The notes: a model not told the origin generated them from the sequence alone. A DNA stretch of 64,000 nucleotides from Gemmobacter fulvus (GCF_018798885.1 NZ_CP076361.1:2137501-2201500), one strand, 5' to 3'. Positions 35,346 through 46,400 are shown, numbered from the stretch's first letter. Made by a program: numbers and translations.

Positions 35346-35860
35346 TGCACGGCCCCCCGTGTGGCGATGACGGCCAGCGCGGTTTCGCGCAGCGCATCGA
35401 CATAACGCACATAGCCGGAGCAGCGGCAGATATGGTCACCGATGGCGGTGGCCATCGCCGCCTCAAGATCGGCAGGCGGCGGGGCGAGGGCCAGCCCATC
35501 CAGAAACACCTTGGCCGCCATCACGAACCCCGGCGTGCAATAGCCGCATTGAAACGAGAAATGGCGCAGGAACGCCTCTTGCACCGGCAAAAGCTCGGCT
35601 CCGGCCGAGACGCCCTCGATGGTGGTGATCGCCGCCCCGGCGAGGATCGACAGCGGGGTGGAACAGGCGATGACCGGCGTTTCCACCGGGTTCGGCAGTT
35701 TTGCCATGGCCACGGTGCAGGCGCGGCAGACGCCGATCCCGCAGCAGAACTTGGTGCCGGTCAGGTTCAGATCGTCATGCAGAAAGTCGATCAGCCGATC
35801 TTCGCCCCGCGCATCGGGCACCTCTTGTGCCATGCCGTTCACGGTGAATTTGATGCTCAT
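35342..35860 (-). CDS. [2Fe-2S] subunit of a molybdenum hydroxylase (IorA type)
   Basis: A 172-residue small subunit of the xanthine dehydrogenase/isoquinoline 1-oxidoreductase family. The first, plant-type cluster is bound by the CCGIGVCRAC motif with a downstream cysteine (VIACSTPL). The second is bound by CGYCTPG and CRCSGYVRYVDAL. It carries electrons from the molybdopterin in the large subunit. Start 35860 gives the family-typical MSIKFTVNG beginning and an ATGA overlap with the large-subunit gene. It has no signal peptide and is presumably exported together with the Tat-signal-bearing large subunit. Confidence 0.93.
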   Translation of the reverse strand: MSIKFTVNGMAQEVPDARGEDRLIDFLHDDLNLTGTKFCCGIGVCRACTVAMAKLPNPVETPVIACSTPLSILAGAAITTIEGVSAGAELLPVQEAFLRHFSFQCGYCTPGFVMAAKVFLDGLALAPPPADLEAAMATAIGDHICRCSGYVRYVDALRETALAVIATRGAVQ

Positions 35861-38676
35861 TGTGCCAGACCTTGCAGAATTTTCGCTTGGGTGATGGGCA
35901 GCGAGGCAAAGCGCCGCCCGGTGGCATCCAGCAATGCGTTGGAGATTGCGGGGGCAACGGAACACATCACCGCCTCGGCAATGCCGCGCCCGGCGCGCCC
36001 GTCTCCCGGTGTCTCGGGCAGGATGATCAGCTCTTGCGCCCGCCCGCCGCGCGTATAGGTCGTGGCCAGCGGCATGTCCTGCAAGCGCGCAAGGTGATAA
36101 CGGTTCAGGTTCCAGCTGCCATTGGCCGGGCCGTCCATGCCGGGCAGCAGCTCTTCCAGCAGCGCGTAAGACAGCGCCATGGCAACCCCGCCCTGCGATT
36201 GCCCCGAGACGAGTTCGGGCACATGCACCCGGCCCGCGTTGAGGATGCTGATGACGTTTTCCACCTGCACCCGCCCTGTATGGCGATCCACGGTCAGGCC
36301 GATGATGTTCAGGCAGGGCGCCCAGACATAACGCGCATAGCGCTTGCTGGCGCTGCCGGGGCCTTGCGTGTTCTGCCGCACCACACGGGCAGGCGTGTCC
36401 GCACCTGCCGCGTAATAGGACAGGCCATCCAGCCGCAGATGCACCGATCCGCCGGGGGTGGGAAAATCGGCCTCGGCCCAGCTTGCCTGAAAATAGGCAT
36501 GGCCCAAGGCACCGGTCGGCAGGCCGCTGTCATGCATGGTGCGGGCCAGATCGGCCAGCGGCAGCGGTGGCAGGCTACCGTCCACGGCGACCAGCGCGCC
36601 GTCCTGCCAGACGGTTTGCGCGGGGGCCATGTCGGGGCGCTGCCACAGCTGCCGCGCCGCCGCCATCACGCTGCCTTCAAACAGCGCGCGGGCGGTTTCC
36701 TGAACGGCATGAACCTGATGCAGCCCAGTCAGGCAGGCCGAGGACGAGCCGACGGATTTCGGCGTCCAGTCGGGGTTCTGCCAGCGGGTGCCGGTGCTGT
36801 CGGTGGTGGTCAGCCCGGTCTGACCCCAGAGCGCATAGCTGGCCATATCGACCCGCGCCGCATTGGCGCCAAGGATCGGGCCGATCACCACACCCAGCGT
36901 GGTGGCCGAGCCATTGCCCATATCCACCGCATCGGATTCCACCCGCAGCGTGCCATCCGCTGCCAGATGCACCGCCGCCACCATGCCATCGCCCGAGGTG
37001 CCATAGGCCTGCAAGGACAGCGCAATCCCGGTGCCATAGGTCAGGCCGCGTACCGCGTAGTCGGCCTTTATCGCCGCCCGGTCCTGCCAGAGCGGATGGG
37101 CTTCGGCCAGATCGAGCATTTCGGACAGCCGCAGTTCCTGTGCAATGGGGCCGCCCGCAACCGTTGTGCCATCATCCGCCACCAGATTGGCGCGGCGCAG
37201 CGCCACCGGATCCCAGCCCTGCCGCGCCGCCAGATCATCCAGCGCGGTTTCCATGGCGAAATAGGCCTGCGGCCCGCCAAACCCGCGCATGGATCCGGCG
37301 CTGACATTCTGGGTATGCACCGCATTGGCAAAGATATTCGCCATGGGCAGTTGATAGGCCCCCCCGGCGCAGAGCGCAGCAAGGCTGGCGACATAGGGGC
37401 TGAGGTTCTTGCGCCCGCCGCCATCAAAGCGCAGCACCATCTGCGCCGCCTGCAACTTCATGTCGGGGCCGACCGACAGGCTGCCGTCGATGCGGGTGGT
37501 GTGGCGCTTCAGCCCGGTGCGGAACTGTTCAAACCGGTCAAACTCCAGCCGCACCGGATTGCCCTCGGTAAAGGGGGCGGCAAGGGCCAGCAGCAGCGAG
37601 AAAGGCGAACTGTCGCGCCCGCCAAAACCCCCGCCGGGGTAACAGCTGGTCAGATTGACCGCCGTCACCTTGACCGGCGCATCCTCGGTGCCGAACATGC
37701 CCGCAATATCGGCAATATCGCCATCGGGCGACTGGGTGCCCAGCACGATGTTCAGCGCCTGCGCCGCGCCATCATACCAGGCGATGCCGGTTTCCGGCTC
37801 CATGAACATCGGATCGACCGAACCCATGTCGCAGGCAATCGGCTGGGTCAGCAGTCCGGGCTGGGCGGCAAGGGCGGCGTCGATCTTTTGCCGATAGGCG
37901 GGAACCTCTGTCATGTAGAGGTTCGGGTCCGCGGTGGCATAGCTGAAATTCTCGCCCGCCAGCGTGTATTTCACATAGGTGGTTTCGGGTGGGAACACGC
38001 TGCCCATCCCGATGGAATGGCCGGTATCCAGCGCATAGATCTGGAATTCGGCATCGCGGAACTGCAAGGCACTGCGGGCCGCGCGTAAGCCCCGCGCGCT
38101 GTCAAACAGCAAAAGCGCCACGGCCTGACCCAGAAAATCCGGCACATTGCCGGGCTGCACGATCAGGTCAAATTCGATGTCCGGCGGGCGGTCAAAGCTG
38201 CCGGTCTCGCCGGTTGCCAACAGGGCATCCAGCTTTTCATCAATATGCAGATCGCGGCGGGTCCGCAGTTTCGGCGCGGCGAACTGCCCGGACAGCTGAT
38301 TGCCGAGGATCACCCGGCGCGGGCGGGCTGCATCCGGCAGGCCCGCCAGATCCAGCCCCAGAAAGGCGTGATCGGTGGTCAGCGCATACAGAAACAGCGC
38401 ATACCATTGTTTTGCGGGCCAGCCCGGCATGTCGCGAGCGTTGAAATCGCGGGCAAAGACCTTCTGCCCGGTCACCTTGGCGCGGCCGTCAATCCGCTCG
38501 GCGGCAATGCCCGGCACCGGAGAGCCGTTGCGCCCCACCTGCGCCAGCGCATTGGCGGGGCTATCGGCGCGAGCAACCTGCGGCAGGCCGGTCACGCAAC
38601 AGGCGATCAGGCCCGCCGTGGTCTTGATGAAACTGCGGCGGGTCAGACCCGGAAATGGCTTGCGGCTGTCAATCAT
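35857..38676 (-). CDS. Molybdopterin-binding large subunit of a periplasmic aldehyde/isoquinoline-type oxidoreductase
   Basis: A 939-residue catalytic subunit, longer than the usual 730 or so residues of IorB. The N-terminus has a Tat signal (LTRRSFIKTTAGLIACC), so the folded cofactor-loaded enzyme goes to the periplasm. Family motifs include GGGFGGRDSSPFSLLLA, SAGSMRGFGGPQAYFAMETALD and, near the C-terminus, GIAEAVMCSVAPAISNALLDATG, with the position expected for the catalytic glutamate. No FAD subunit is encoded nearby; with a [2Fe-2S] subunit and a cytochrome c this fits the IorAB/NicAB-type arrangement. The substrate is unknown. Start MIDSRKPF has GAGGATCAC immediately upstream. Confidence 0.9.
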   Translation of the reverse strand: MIDSRKPFPGLTRRSFIKTTAGLIACCVTGLPQVARADSPANALAQVGRNGSPVPGIAAERIDGRAKVTGQKVFARDFNARDMPGWPAKQWYALFLYALTTDHAFLGLDLAGLPDAARPRRVILGNQLSGQFAAPKLRTRRDLHIDEKLDALLATGETGSFDRPPDIEFDLIVQPGNVPDFLGQAVALLLFDSARGLRAARSALQFRDAEFQIYALDTGHSIGMGSVFPPETTYVKYTLAGENFSYATADPNLYMTEVPAYRQKIDAALAAQPGLLTQPIACDMGSVDPMFMEPETGIAWYDGAAQALNIVLGTQSPDGDIADIAGMFGTEDAPVKVTAVNLTSCYPGGGFGGRDSSPFSLLLALAAPFTEGNPVRLEFDRFEQFRTGLKRHTTRIDGSLSVGPDMKLQAAQMVLRFDGGGRKNLSPYVASLAALCAGGAYQLPMANIFANAVHTQNVSAGSMRGFGGPQAYFAMETALDDLAARQGWDPVALRRANLVADDGTTVAGGPIAQELRLSEMLDLAEAHPLWQDRAAIKADYAVRGLTYGTGIALSLQAYGTSGDGMVAAVHLAADGTLRVESDAVDMGNGSATTLGVVIGPILGANAARVDMASYALWGQTGLTTTDSTGTRWQNPDWTPKSVGSSSACLTGLHQVHAVQETARALFEGSVMAAARQLWQRPDMAPAQTVWQDGALVAVDGSLPPLPLADLARTMHDSGLPTGALGHAYFQASWAEADFPTPGGSVHLRLDGLSYYAAGADTPARVVRQNTQGPGSASKRYARYVWAPCLNIIGLTVDRHTGRVQVENVISILNAGRVHVPELVSGQSQGGVAMALSYALLEELLPGMDGPANGSWNLNRYHLARLQDMPLATTYTRGGRAQELIILPETPGDGRAGRGIAEAVMCSVAPAISNALLDATGRRFASLPITQAKILQGLAQ

Positions 38677-38713
38677 GTGATCCTCAAAACGGCAAAAAAG
38701 CAGGACCCGGGAA

Positions 38714-38749
38714 CAGCACGCTGGCCAGATGGGCGCGGCCAGCGTGCTG
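38714..38749. other. Long perfect hairpin in the leader of the molybdenum hydroxylase operon
   Basis: CAGCACGCTGGCC (38714-38726) pairs perfectly with GGCCAGCGTGCTG (38737-38749), a 13-base-pair stem with a ten-base loop. On the minus strand it ends 38 bases before the large-subunit start and is followed, after about 16 bases, by a six-T run. It may be a terminator for the upstream operon or a leader control element for the hydroxylase operon. Confidence 0.5.
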
Positions 38750-38792
38750 CAACTTTCAAGATAATTCAACAGACTTCACTCGCTAAAAGGGT

Positions 38793-38837
38793 GATCGGCT
38801 GCCGGAAGATTGGGGGCTTTTCTTCTGGCTGCCGATC
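38793..38837 (-). terminator. Hairpin terminator of the LamG-protein operon
   Basis: A 17-base-pair stem with one mismatch and one G-T pair (arms 38793-38809 and 38821-38837; outer arms GATCGGC and GCCGATC) closes an 11-base loop. It begins six bases after the stop of the 342-residue protein gene. On the minus strand it is followed by ACCCTTTTAG, a weak T-run. Position and strength suggest an intrinsic terminator. Confidence 0.55.
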
Positions 38838-38842
38838 CTCGG

Positions 38843-39871
38843 TCAAGGACCGAGATCGACGCACATGGTGGAAACCGATCCGGCGGTCATCACCTTGTAA
38901 TCCTGTCCCAATTTATCGACCCGCCGCTTGCCTGTCAGCAGGCACGGCCCGGCAACGCGGGCGGCAGGGTGGTGGTAAAGACGATGCGTGCTGCCCATCA
39001 CCACTTCGCCCTTGATGGTCAGCGTCGGGCGCCCGCCCTCTGGCACTTCGGACCAGTCATTGCCGAAGGTGATGGTGTAATCGAACATCGTGCTCCAGTT
39101 GGCGGGCACAAGGCGATCCGTCCAGCCCACCTTGAAATCGGAGGTCGTGGTGTTCTTGCCCTCAAGAAACAGCGATTTTCCATCCAGCTGGTCGCCCGAG
39201 CTGACGGTGTAGCTGCTGCCTTTGGGCACGTTGGAGAATTTCACCACAAGGTCCATCACCTCTTCCACGTCGCCATGGCTATAGGCGGCCTTGCTGACCA
39301 TCTGCGGCACGGCGCCCCGGATCAGCTGCATGTTGCGCTGGGCGATATTGGCATTGTCGGCCATGGTTTCGGCCAGCGACGCCACATTGTTCACCCCGGC
39401 CAGCGGGTTGGGAAAACCCGGGCTCAGCGCCACGGCGATCATGCAGTAATGATCCGCAGTATCCGGTGGCACCCAGGTGAAGGCATCGCTGGAACAGCCG
39501 ATCATGCCCGCCTTGATGGCGAAATCCGGCGACATGTTCCCGCCCGAAGTGGCGAGCTGGTTTTCCTGCCACAGGAACGGGTAAAGCAGGATGTTCGGCG
39601 TGGCCCAGAACAGGTTCCACTGCCCGGTGACATCGGTCTTGCCGAAATTCTTGCCCCGGACATAAAAGTAGTTCGGCAGGTTGATATACAGCGAATTGTC
39701 ATAGGCGTTGCCGTAGTTCGATTCCTTCTCCAGATCCGATACCGGATTGAAGGGTTTGGTGCCGGCCGAGATGATATCGGGCGATCCGGCGGTATAGCCG
39801 CGCGGCAGGCTGCCGGTTTCGCCGATCTGGTTGCGCAGGGTAATCACGCCATCTTGCGGGTCGTTTGCCAT
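38843..39871 (-). CDS. Hypothetical CARDB/Ig-like protein of the LamG cluster
   Basis: A 342-residue protein without signal peptide or transmembrane segments. Residues about 45-185 show a pattern seen in CARDB/Ig-like adhesion domains: NLPNYFYVRGKNFGKTDVTGQWNLFWATPN, then TADHYCMIAVALSP, then NANIAQRNMQL. The last 120 residues are beta-rich with no recognised motif. The start MANDPQDG has GGAG eight bases upstream. It is 14 bases downstream of the 182-residue protein gene and ends the operon. The assignment is tentative; the function is unknown and probably linked to the giant LamG-repeat protein. Confidence 0.6.
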   Translation of the reverse strand: MANDPQDGVITLRNQIGETGSLPRGYTAGSPDIISAGTKPFNPVSDLEKESNYGNAYDNSLYINLPNYFYVRGKNFGKTDVTGQWNLFWATPNILLYPFLWQENQLATSGGNMSPDFAIKAGMIGCSSDAFTWVPPDTADHYCMIAVALSPGFPNPLAGVNNVASLAETMADNANIAQRNMQLIRGAVPQMVSKAAYSHGDVEEVMDLVVKFSNVPKGSSYTVSSGDQLDGKSLFLEGKNTTTSDFKVGWTDRLVPANWSTMFDYTITFGNDWSEVPEGGRPTLTIKGEVVMGSTHRLYHHPAARVAGPCLLTGKRRVDKLGQDYKVMTAGSVSTMCVDLGP

Positions 39872-39885
39872 CGGGAAATCTCCGG

Positions 39886-40434
39886 TCAATGCGAAAGGGG
39901 AAGGGCGATCTTTTGCAGCACGATCTTGCGATCATCCCCGCCGGGCGTCTGTTCGATGCGGGACAGGCTGAGCGTCAGGGACGAGCTGGACTTCAGCGCA
40001 TCGGGATCCGCCAGCCACAGCCGCAACGACAGATCGGCGCTGAACTTGCCCAGCTTGCTGCCGGACATGCCGATCAGGCTGCTGCCCTCGACCGGCTGGC
40101 GCGGAATGGCCAGCGCGGTTTTGGTGCAGGCCACCTCGACCTCGGTGCCCTGCGGCAGATCGGTGAAGCGCAGGTCAAGATCGACCTCGGAATAGGCGAC
40201 GTTCTGGGTATAGGTGGCACTCAGATCCAGCACCGGCGGTTCGGCCTGCACATCTTCGGAGGTCAGGCTGACTTGCAGGAACGGCAGGCCGTCCTTGCCG
40301 GTTTCGGTGGTCAGCGCATAACCCACCAAGGCGCGGGTGCTGATGCTGTTGCGGGTCAGCCCGCAGGTGGCCGCGGTTTCAATCCGATAGCCGCTGCGCA
40401 GCCCGGTCAGAACAAAGGTGGTGTCATCGCTCAT
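39886..40434 (-). CDS. Hypothetical protein of the LamG cluster
   Basis: A 182-residue protein that I do not recognise. It has no signal peptide or transmembrane helix. Alternating polar and hydrophobic stretches (VAYSEVDLDLRFTDLPQGTEVEVAC, LGKFSADLSLRLWLAD, SSSSLTLSLSRIEQT) predict a beta-sandwich. The start MSDDTTF is supported by GGAG seven bases upstream; the open frame extends 70 codons further only inside the preceding gene. It lies between the giant LamG protein gene and the CARDB-like protein gene, 19 bases after the former, in one operon. Confidence 0.6.
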   Translation of the reverse strand: MSDDTTFVLTGLRSGYRIETAATCGLTRNSISTRALVGYALTTETGKDGLPFLQVSLTSEDVQAEPPVLDLSATYTQNVAYSEVDLDLRFTDLPQGTEVEVACTKTALAIPRQPVEGSSLIGMSGSKLGKFSADLSLRLWLADPDALKSSSSLTLSLSRIEQTPGGDDRKIVLQKIALPLSH

Positions 40435-40453
40435 CGTGTTCTCCGTTGCAGGA

Positions 40454-43400
40454 TCAATGCCCGGCATAGGCCTGGGCTTCGTATTTGCTGGCCATGTAGC
40501 TGAGCAGATTGGCGCGCAGATCGGCCAGTTCGCGGAACTCTGCGCTGCCATAGGTCTGGGCGGCGGCGTAGAAATCGGTCCACCACGGCACGAGGCTGAC
40601 CAGAATGCCCGCCCCGCTGTCGCGGCTGCCCAGCAGCGCATCAATGGCGCTGCCGATCTCCAGCGGGGTGGGATCGGGTTTGCCGATCACCTGATCCAGC
40701 ACGCGGGTCAGCCAGCTGTTGCTGTCAAGATTGGCGGGTGGGGTGATATTGGGCGCGTCGGTATCGTCCTTCACCGGCTGGAACGGCGCGGGCACGCGGC
40801 TGACATAGGTGGTGCGATACAGCACCCGCCATGGCTGCGCCGGATTGGCCATCGCCTCGCGCATCGCTGCCGCCGCCGCCGTGGTGGAATTGTTCAGCCA
40901 GTTCGGTTCGACCACCTGCGACAGCGCGTCGAAATTCGCCTGTTCCGGTGCAATCAGGAACGACATGTAACGATAGGCATCCACCTTGCCCGGTGCCGCG
41001 TCGCGCTGGTAGCCGCCGAACAGCAGCTTGCCCGTGGCATCCCGTGTCAGGATCGGCGCGGCCAGAAAATCGGTCGGGATCACGTTGCAGGTCAGGCGGA
41101 AGCCGTTCTGTGTATTCGCAGCCTTGGTCGCCGTGGCCGTCCAAGTATTGCCCAGCATGGCATCGGCTTCGATATAGTAGCCACCGGCGGGCGAGGTCAC
41201 CTTGGCCGCGAATTCCGCGCCGGCGGCGAATTTCAGCGAACTCGCGCCGGTATAGGTTTCGGTATAGGTGTTGGCCGTGCTCCATTCCTCGCGGTGCAGC
41301 CCGCCCGCCGCTGTCCAGACGTAATTGTTGAACATGCTGCGCAGGTTGCGATTTTCGCCGAAGTTGAAACCGGGCGACTCTGCCAGCCTGTCCTTGGCAT
41401 CCTGATACTTGGCCAGAAGCCGATACTTGTCGGCATCGAATTGGTCGTACCAGGCCTTCAGCGCCTGTTCCTGCTGGCGGATTCTGGTCTTGATCGCATA
41501 GGCCTCGACCGGCTTGAAGTAGCTGCCGCGCTCCAGATCGGCCCCCGGATAATCGGGGTCATTCACCAGACCGACCTTGCCATCCAGCGTGCCGTTCTTG
41601 ACGTAGCGCGGGTTGATCGGGAAATCGATGATATTGGTATCGACCGGGATCTGGGTGTTGGGCATCATCACATAGCCCACCGGGGTCTGCGTGCCTTTCA
41701 GCGCCAGCATGTAAAGATCGGCGGTGGCCGATTTGACCAGCGCGATGCCGACATTGTTCTGGATATAGCGCCGCCCCACAGTGGGGTTTAGGATGGCATC
41801 CTCGGCCTCCCAAGTGCCCGACGGCGTCATGCTGGTCGACAGGCTGACCGCGTTGGAATGGCTTTGCGCCACCTGATCGGTGCTGCCGATATCACCCGAT
41901 AGCGTCAGTTTTGCGCCAAGCTTTACCTCATATTCCACCACCTGAACCTGAGCTTCCGCCCCCAGTCCGACCGAGGTTTCGGCCTTGCCTTTCCAGAGCG
42001 GCCCGCCCTTCACGTTAAACGAGCCGTTGAAGGTGGAACTGCGGCTGGCGCTGAAGCTCCAGGTCTTGGTTTCGGTTTCCTGATACAGCGCGGTGCTGAT
42101 GCCCGCATAGGCCCGCGCCGGGCCGCCGCCATCGCCCACCCAATAGGCCAGCGTCTGGTTCTCGCTCGGCAGCGGCGGGCCGCCTTCGATATACCCGACG
42201 ATGGTGGGTTTGCTTTGCACCTGGCCGACAAAGATCGTGTCCAGATCACCCACCTTGTAGCCGGTGCGCAGCTCCGTCTCGCCGGTGTCGGCGCGGTAGA
42301 AATACCCGCGCTTCATTACCGAATAGATCCGGCCATAAGCGTCTTTTTCGGCGGCGGCATATTCGGCGACGGCAGGCGCGCCGGCGATATGCGCCACATA
42401 ATAATCGGGCACACCGCCCAACGCATTGACCACATACTGGCCTTCGTTCTGCAACGGCGCGGAGCTGGGCTTCCAGACCGGCGGGGTCGTGTCGGGTTTC
42501 AGCCGCCCGTTATTGCCGCGGCCCGTCATGTCATAGACCACCGGGCCGGAGCCTGCGTCGATGCGCCAATAGGCGGCCAGATGATCCTCGCCGCCAGACA
42601 GCGGCTTGTTCATGCTTTCGCGCAGTTGCTGTTCGGTCAGTCGGGTGTTGAACAGGCGGATATCGTCAATATCGCCATGCAGCGGCAGGCTGGGGGCCGT
42701 GGTGGCAAGCGATGCCCCGAAGCTCATCTGCAGGTCGCCATAACCGCCCATGTCTGCGGCGGAGACCGGCAGTGGCAGGCTGGTGCGGCCATTGACCACG
42801 ATCTGCGCCTGCGCCACGTCCTGCCAGATGCACCACAGCTGGTTGCTGGTCAGATCCAGCGGATGATTGCCGGTCAGATCGGCGGCAGAGGTGCCGCTGG
42901 TTTCCTCAAAATCCCAGCCCGCCACCAGACCATCCTGATTGACCGGGGTCAGCCGCAGCGCGGTGGTGCGCGCGATGTCATCGGGGGTCAGATTGCGGCT
43001 CCAGACCCGTAGATGCGACAGCAGCCCGCGATACTGGAAGGTGCCCGAGGCGGCCTTGGCCACCATGAATTCCGATGTTTCGGTGCGCACCTGTGGCTGG
43101 CGGGTGAAATCAGCCTTGTTGTTGGTGATGGGCGCAGCGCCATTCACCGAAATCGCGGCATTGATGAAATAGCTTTGCTGGGCGTATTGATCGGTGCCCT
43201 TGCTGTCGGCATTGGCCCCAGTGGTGAAATTGGCCACCACGTAGCAGGTCTGTCCCAGCACGACGGGGATCTTGACCTCATGGCTGAACCGGATCGGCGG
43301 ATCATCGTAATTCGCGCCGTCACGCTGCAATTCCACCTTCAGGCAGGCTTGCCCCAGCGTATTGATATAAAGTGACCAACTGCCGGGTTTTTCGGCGATG

Positions 43401-46400
43401 ATCTGCTTCTGATTCAGCACCTTGGGCGAAACCCAGACCTCGACCGCAAAGGTGCCCGAGGGTTTGAACGCCTCGGCTTCCTTCACCTTGCCCGAATTCT
43501 GCCCGTCAAACTTCAGCGCGCGCCCTTGACGCGAGGCCAGCGCCACATTGGTCCAGCCCTTGAGGATGCGGTTAGAGGCGATGACCAGATCATTGCGCCC
43601 GGCATAGGGCACCTTGAAGGCCCCGTCCTTGTCCCAGCCGGGGCTGGCCAGATTGGTGATCGGCGCGTCATATTCCGCGCCCGAGGCCGCCGAATTGGCC
43701 GCCAGACTGCCGCCACCTTCGGCCAGATTCCAGCGGATCCCCAGCATCGGATCGGTATCGGGGAACCCGTAGCGCCAGCTGTTGGCCACATCCGCCGCAG
43801 ACAGGGCGCGCTGCCAGAAGGCAAGGCCATTCACCGCCGCCACGATTCCCTGGCCCGTGCGGCTGCCCAGCGTCAGCGCACCCAGTTTGCCGGTAAAGCT
43901 GTTGGTGGCCTCGACCGTCACCGGGGCCTTGTCGTTCAGTGCCAGCCCAAGCGTGACCTTGCCGCTGCCCGCGTCGGCCACGGTGGCGGTGACGCAGCCC
44001 CACAGGCCCGGAGTCAGCGCCGTCGGCAGCGTCAGCTTGCCCGCGCCTGACAGGAAGGTCAGCGTCACCTTGCCAAAGGCATCCAGCGTGAGCGACAGAT
44101 ATTCGGTGCCGCCATTCACCTCGGATACCGTCAGGATCGTGCCCGTCACCACCGGATCGGGCAGCCGCAGATAGAGTTGCAGCGTCAGCGCGGGCGGATC
44201 GAAGTTGAACGATCGGCTGACGAAAGTGGTTTTCACCAGATTGAGCGCAGGCCCCTGCTTGGCCCCGAGCATCAGCCGGATCGGCATGTCGGGGTCGTCC
44301 TTGCAGCCGGTGACGTTATAGGTCAGCAGCCGTTCATTGGCGGCAGCGCGCGCTTCGTCCTGCCGCAGCCAGCCCTGCACTGTCAGATCGCCGGGAATGG
44401 CCATCGCCTCGGTTTGCGGCAGCGCCTTGTCGACGCTGACCTGCACGAAATTCGCGGTCTTGCCTGCCGTCATGCCCAGGCTGAAACGCGGGGTGACTGG
44501 CATCCAGCCGCCATTCACCCCCGGAACGCGCAGTGCCGCAATCCCGTTGCTGGCGGTGCGGGTATCGGCCAGCCGCCCGATGCCGCCATTGCTGGGCATG
44601 GCTTCGGTGACCGCGCCGAACATCAGCGAGCCGCGCAACACGCTGTCCTGCCCGTCAAAGCGCAGCACGGCCTTTTGAAAGACGGTGGCCAGCGTGCGGG
44701 CCTGCGGGGCGATCACCGCCCGGTCGAAACCCGATCCCTGATACAGCACCCGCACCATGCCGGCATAGGCCAGCGCAGCGCCCGGAACCGGCGCGACGGT
44801 ATTGGTCACATCGGCGCTCAGCCCATTGCCAAGCGCATAGATCTGCGTCGCCAGCCCGTCGAGATATCCCGCTGGATAGGCATAATGCGGATCGTCGCCG
44901 TTCAGCGCGCGGATGAAGGCCGCCTGTTCGCGGGGCACCTCTTGCAGCAACTGGTCACAGACCTCCACCTTGCAGGTGGCAAGGCTGGACCCGTCGCTGA
45001 TGCGCAGCGTGAAGGTTTTCAGGGCGTTGCGCACAAAGATCACAACATGGCCGATCTGATCGTCCGAGCGCGCAATGCTGATCCGCACCCCATAGGCGCG
45101 GCTGCCGGGCGTGGTGACGGCGGCATAATCATAGCGCGAGGCCTTGCCCGACAGCGCGTCGATCACCGATTGCGCATCGGCGGGCACATCGGGCCAGACC
45201 TGACGCAATACCTCGGTCGCGGGCCAGCGCGGCGGGTTGGCAGTTTCCACCGTCAGGGTCACGCGGTCGGCGCGGCTGCCCGAGGTGACGGTCAGCGCCG
45301 ACAGCGGCAAGGGCAGGCGCGGCACCGAGGTGAACAGGAAAAACGCGCCATCCGTTCCGGCACCGCTGGCGGCGGCAACGGCGGGCGCGCGGCCCGAATA
45401 ATCGTAATAGGGCCGGGCCCGGCTGATCACATCACGGTCGTCCGGGTTGTCGGAGGCCGCGCCGTTCCAGATGCGCTGGAATTGCGCGATGTCACGCGGC
45501 AGGCCCGACCACAGTTCGGTGCCCACATCGCCGGGGCCTTTCACCTCAACATCACAGAGCAGCGGCGACACATCCGACGGGCGAATGGTGATCGCGGTGG
45601 CGTTCATATAGGTGCCGACGCGATGCGCCACAAAATCGACAAAGCCGCTTTGCGCCTTGTCGGCGGCCAGCAGACGGGGCGCGACCGGCGTCCAGGCCGC
45701 GCAGGGCTGGCCATGGTGCAGCAGGATCAGCGGGTGGTCGGCGGTGTCATTTGCCTGAACCGAGGCCCCGACGGCCCAATCCGTCGACCAACCGCCCGCA
45801 AAGCCCGCGCGGGCCGCATCCACCGCGAATTGCGCCACCGACAAAGCATTGTCTGCCGCCTGATAATACAGATGCAGCAGCCCGTCCGACCCTTCGAGCA
45901 GGCAGAAATCCGAGGCGGGCGCAATGAAATCGGCCAGACCAGCGTAAAAGGTCAGTCCGCCTGCATCAATATGGAAGGCCCCGCTCATCGGGCTGTCCAC
46001 CGGCGAGGTGGAAGGCTCCAGCTTGGCCCCCTGCACGGTGACGGTGATGCCGGAGGCCGCAAGGTTCGGCGTGACGGGCGGGGTGGTGCTGTAATCGACG
46101 CTTTCGCAGGGCAGGCGCAGGATTTCGGTGCCAGCCGACAGCAGGCGCAGCGATTTGAGCGCGCCCTTGAAGCCGGAAGAGGCCCCGCCGATCCGGTCCA
46201 GCACCGCACCCGAGGGGTTGGCCGGGGCAGAGCAGGGGGTCAGCGGCACGGCACTGCCATTCACCGTCAGGGTAAAGGGCGCATCGCCCGGCCCGCCATA
46301 GGCCAGAACGACCTGCGACCAGACGCCGGGCTGCAAGACCTGATGCAGGGTGGTGGCGCGCACCGCCACGGTGCCGGTGCCAAAGCCACATTCCAGCTTG

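Noticed and set aside
38714-38749. Molybdenum cofactor riboswitch before the molybdenum hydroxylase operon
   Set aside because: Only one simple hairpin is visible; the multi-stem Moco RNA fold could not be recognised. Kept only as an unassigned leader hairpin.
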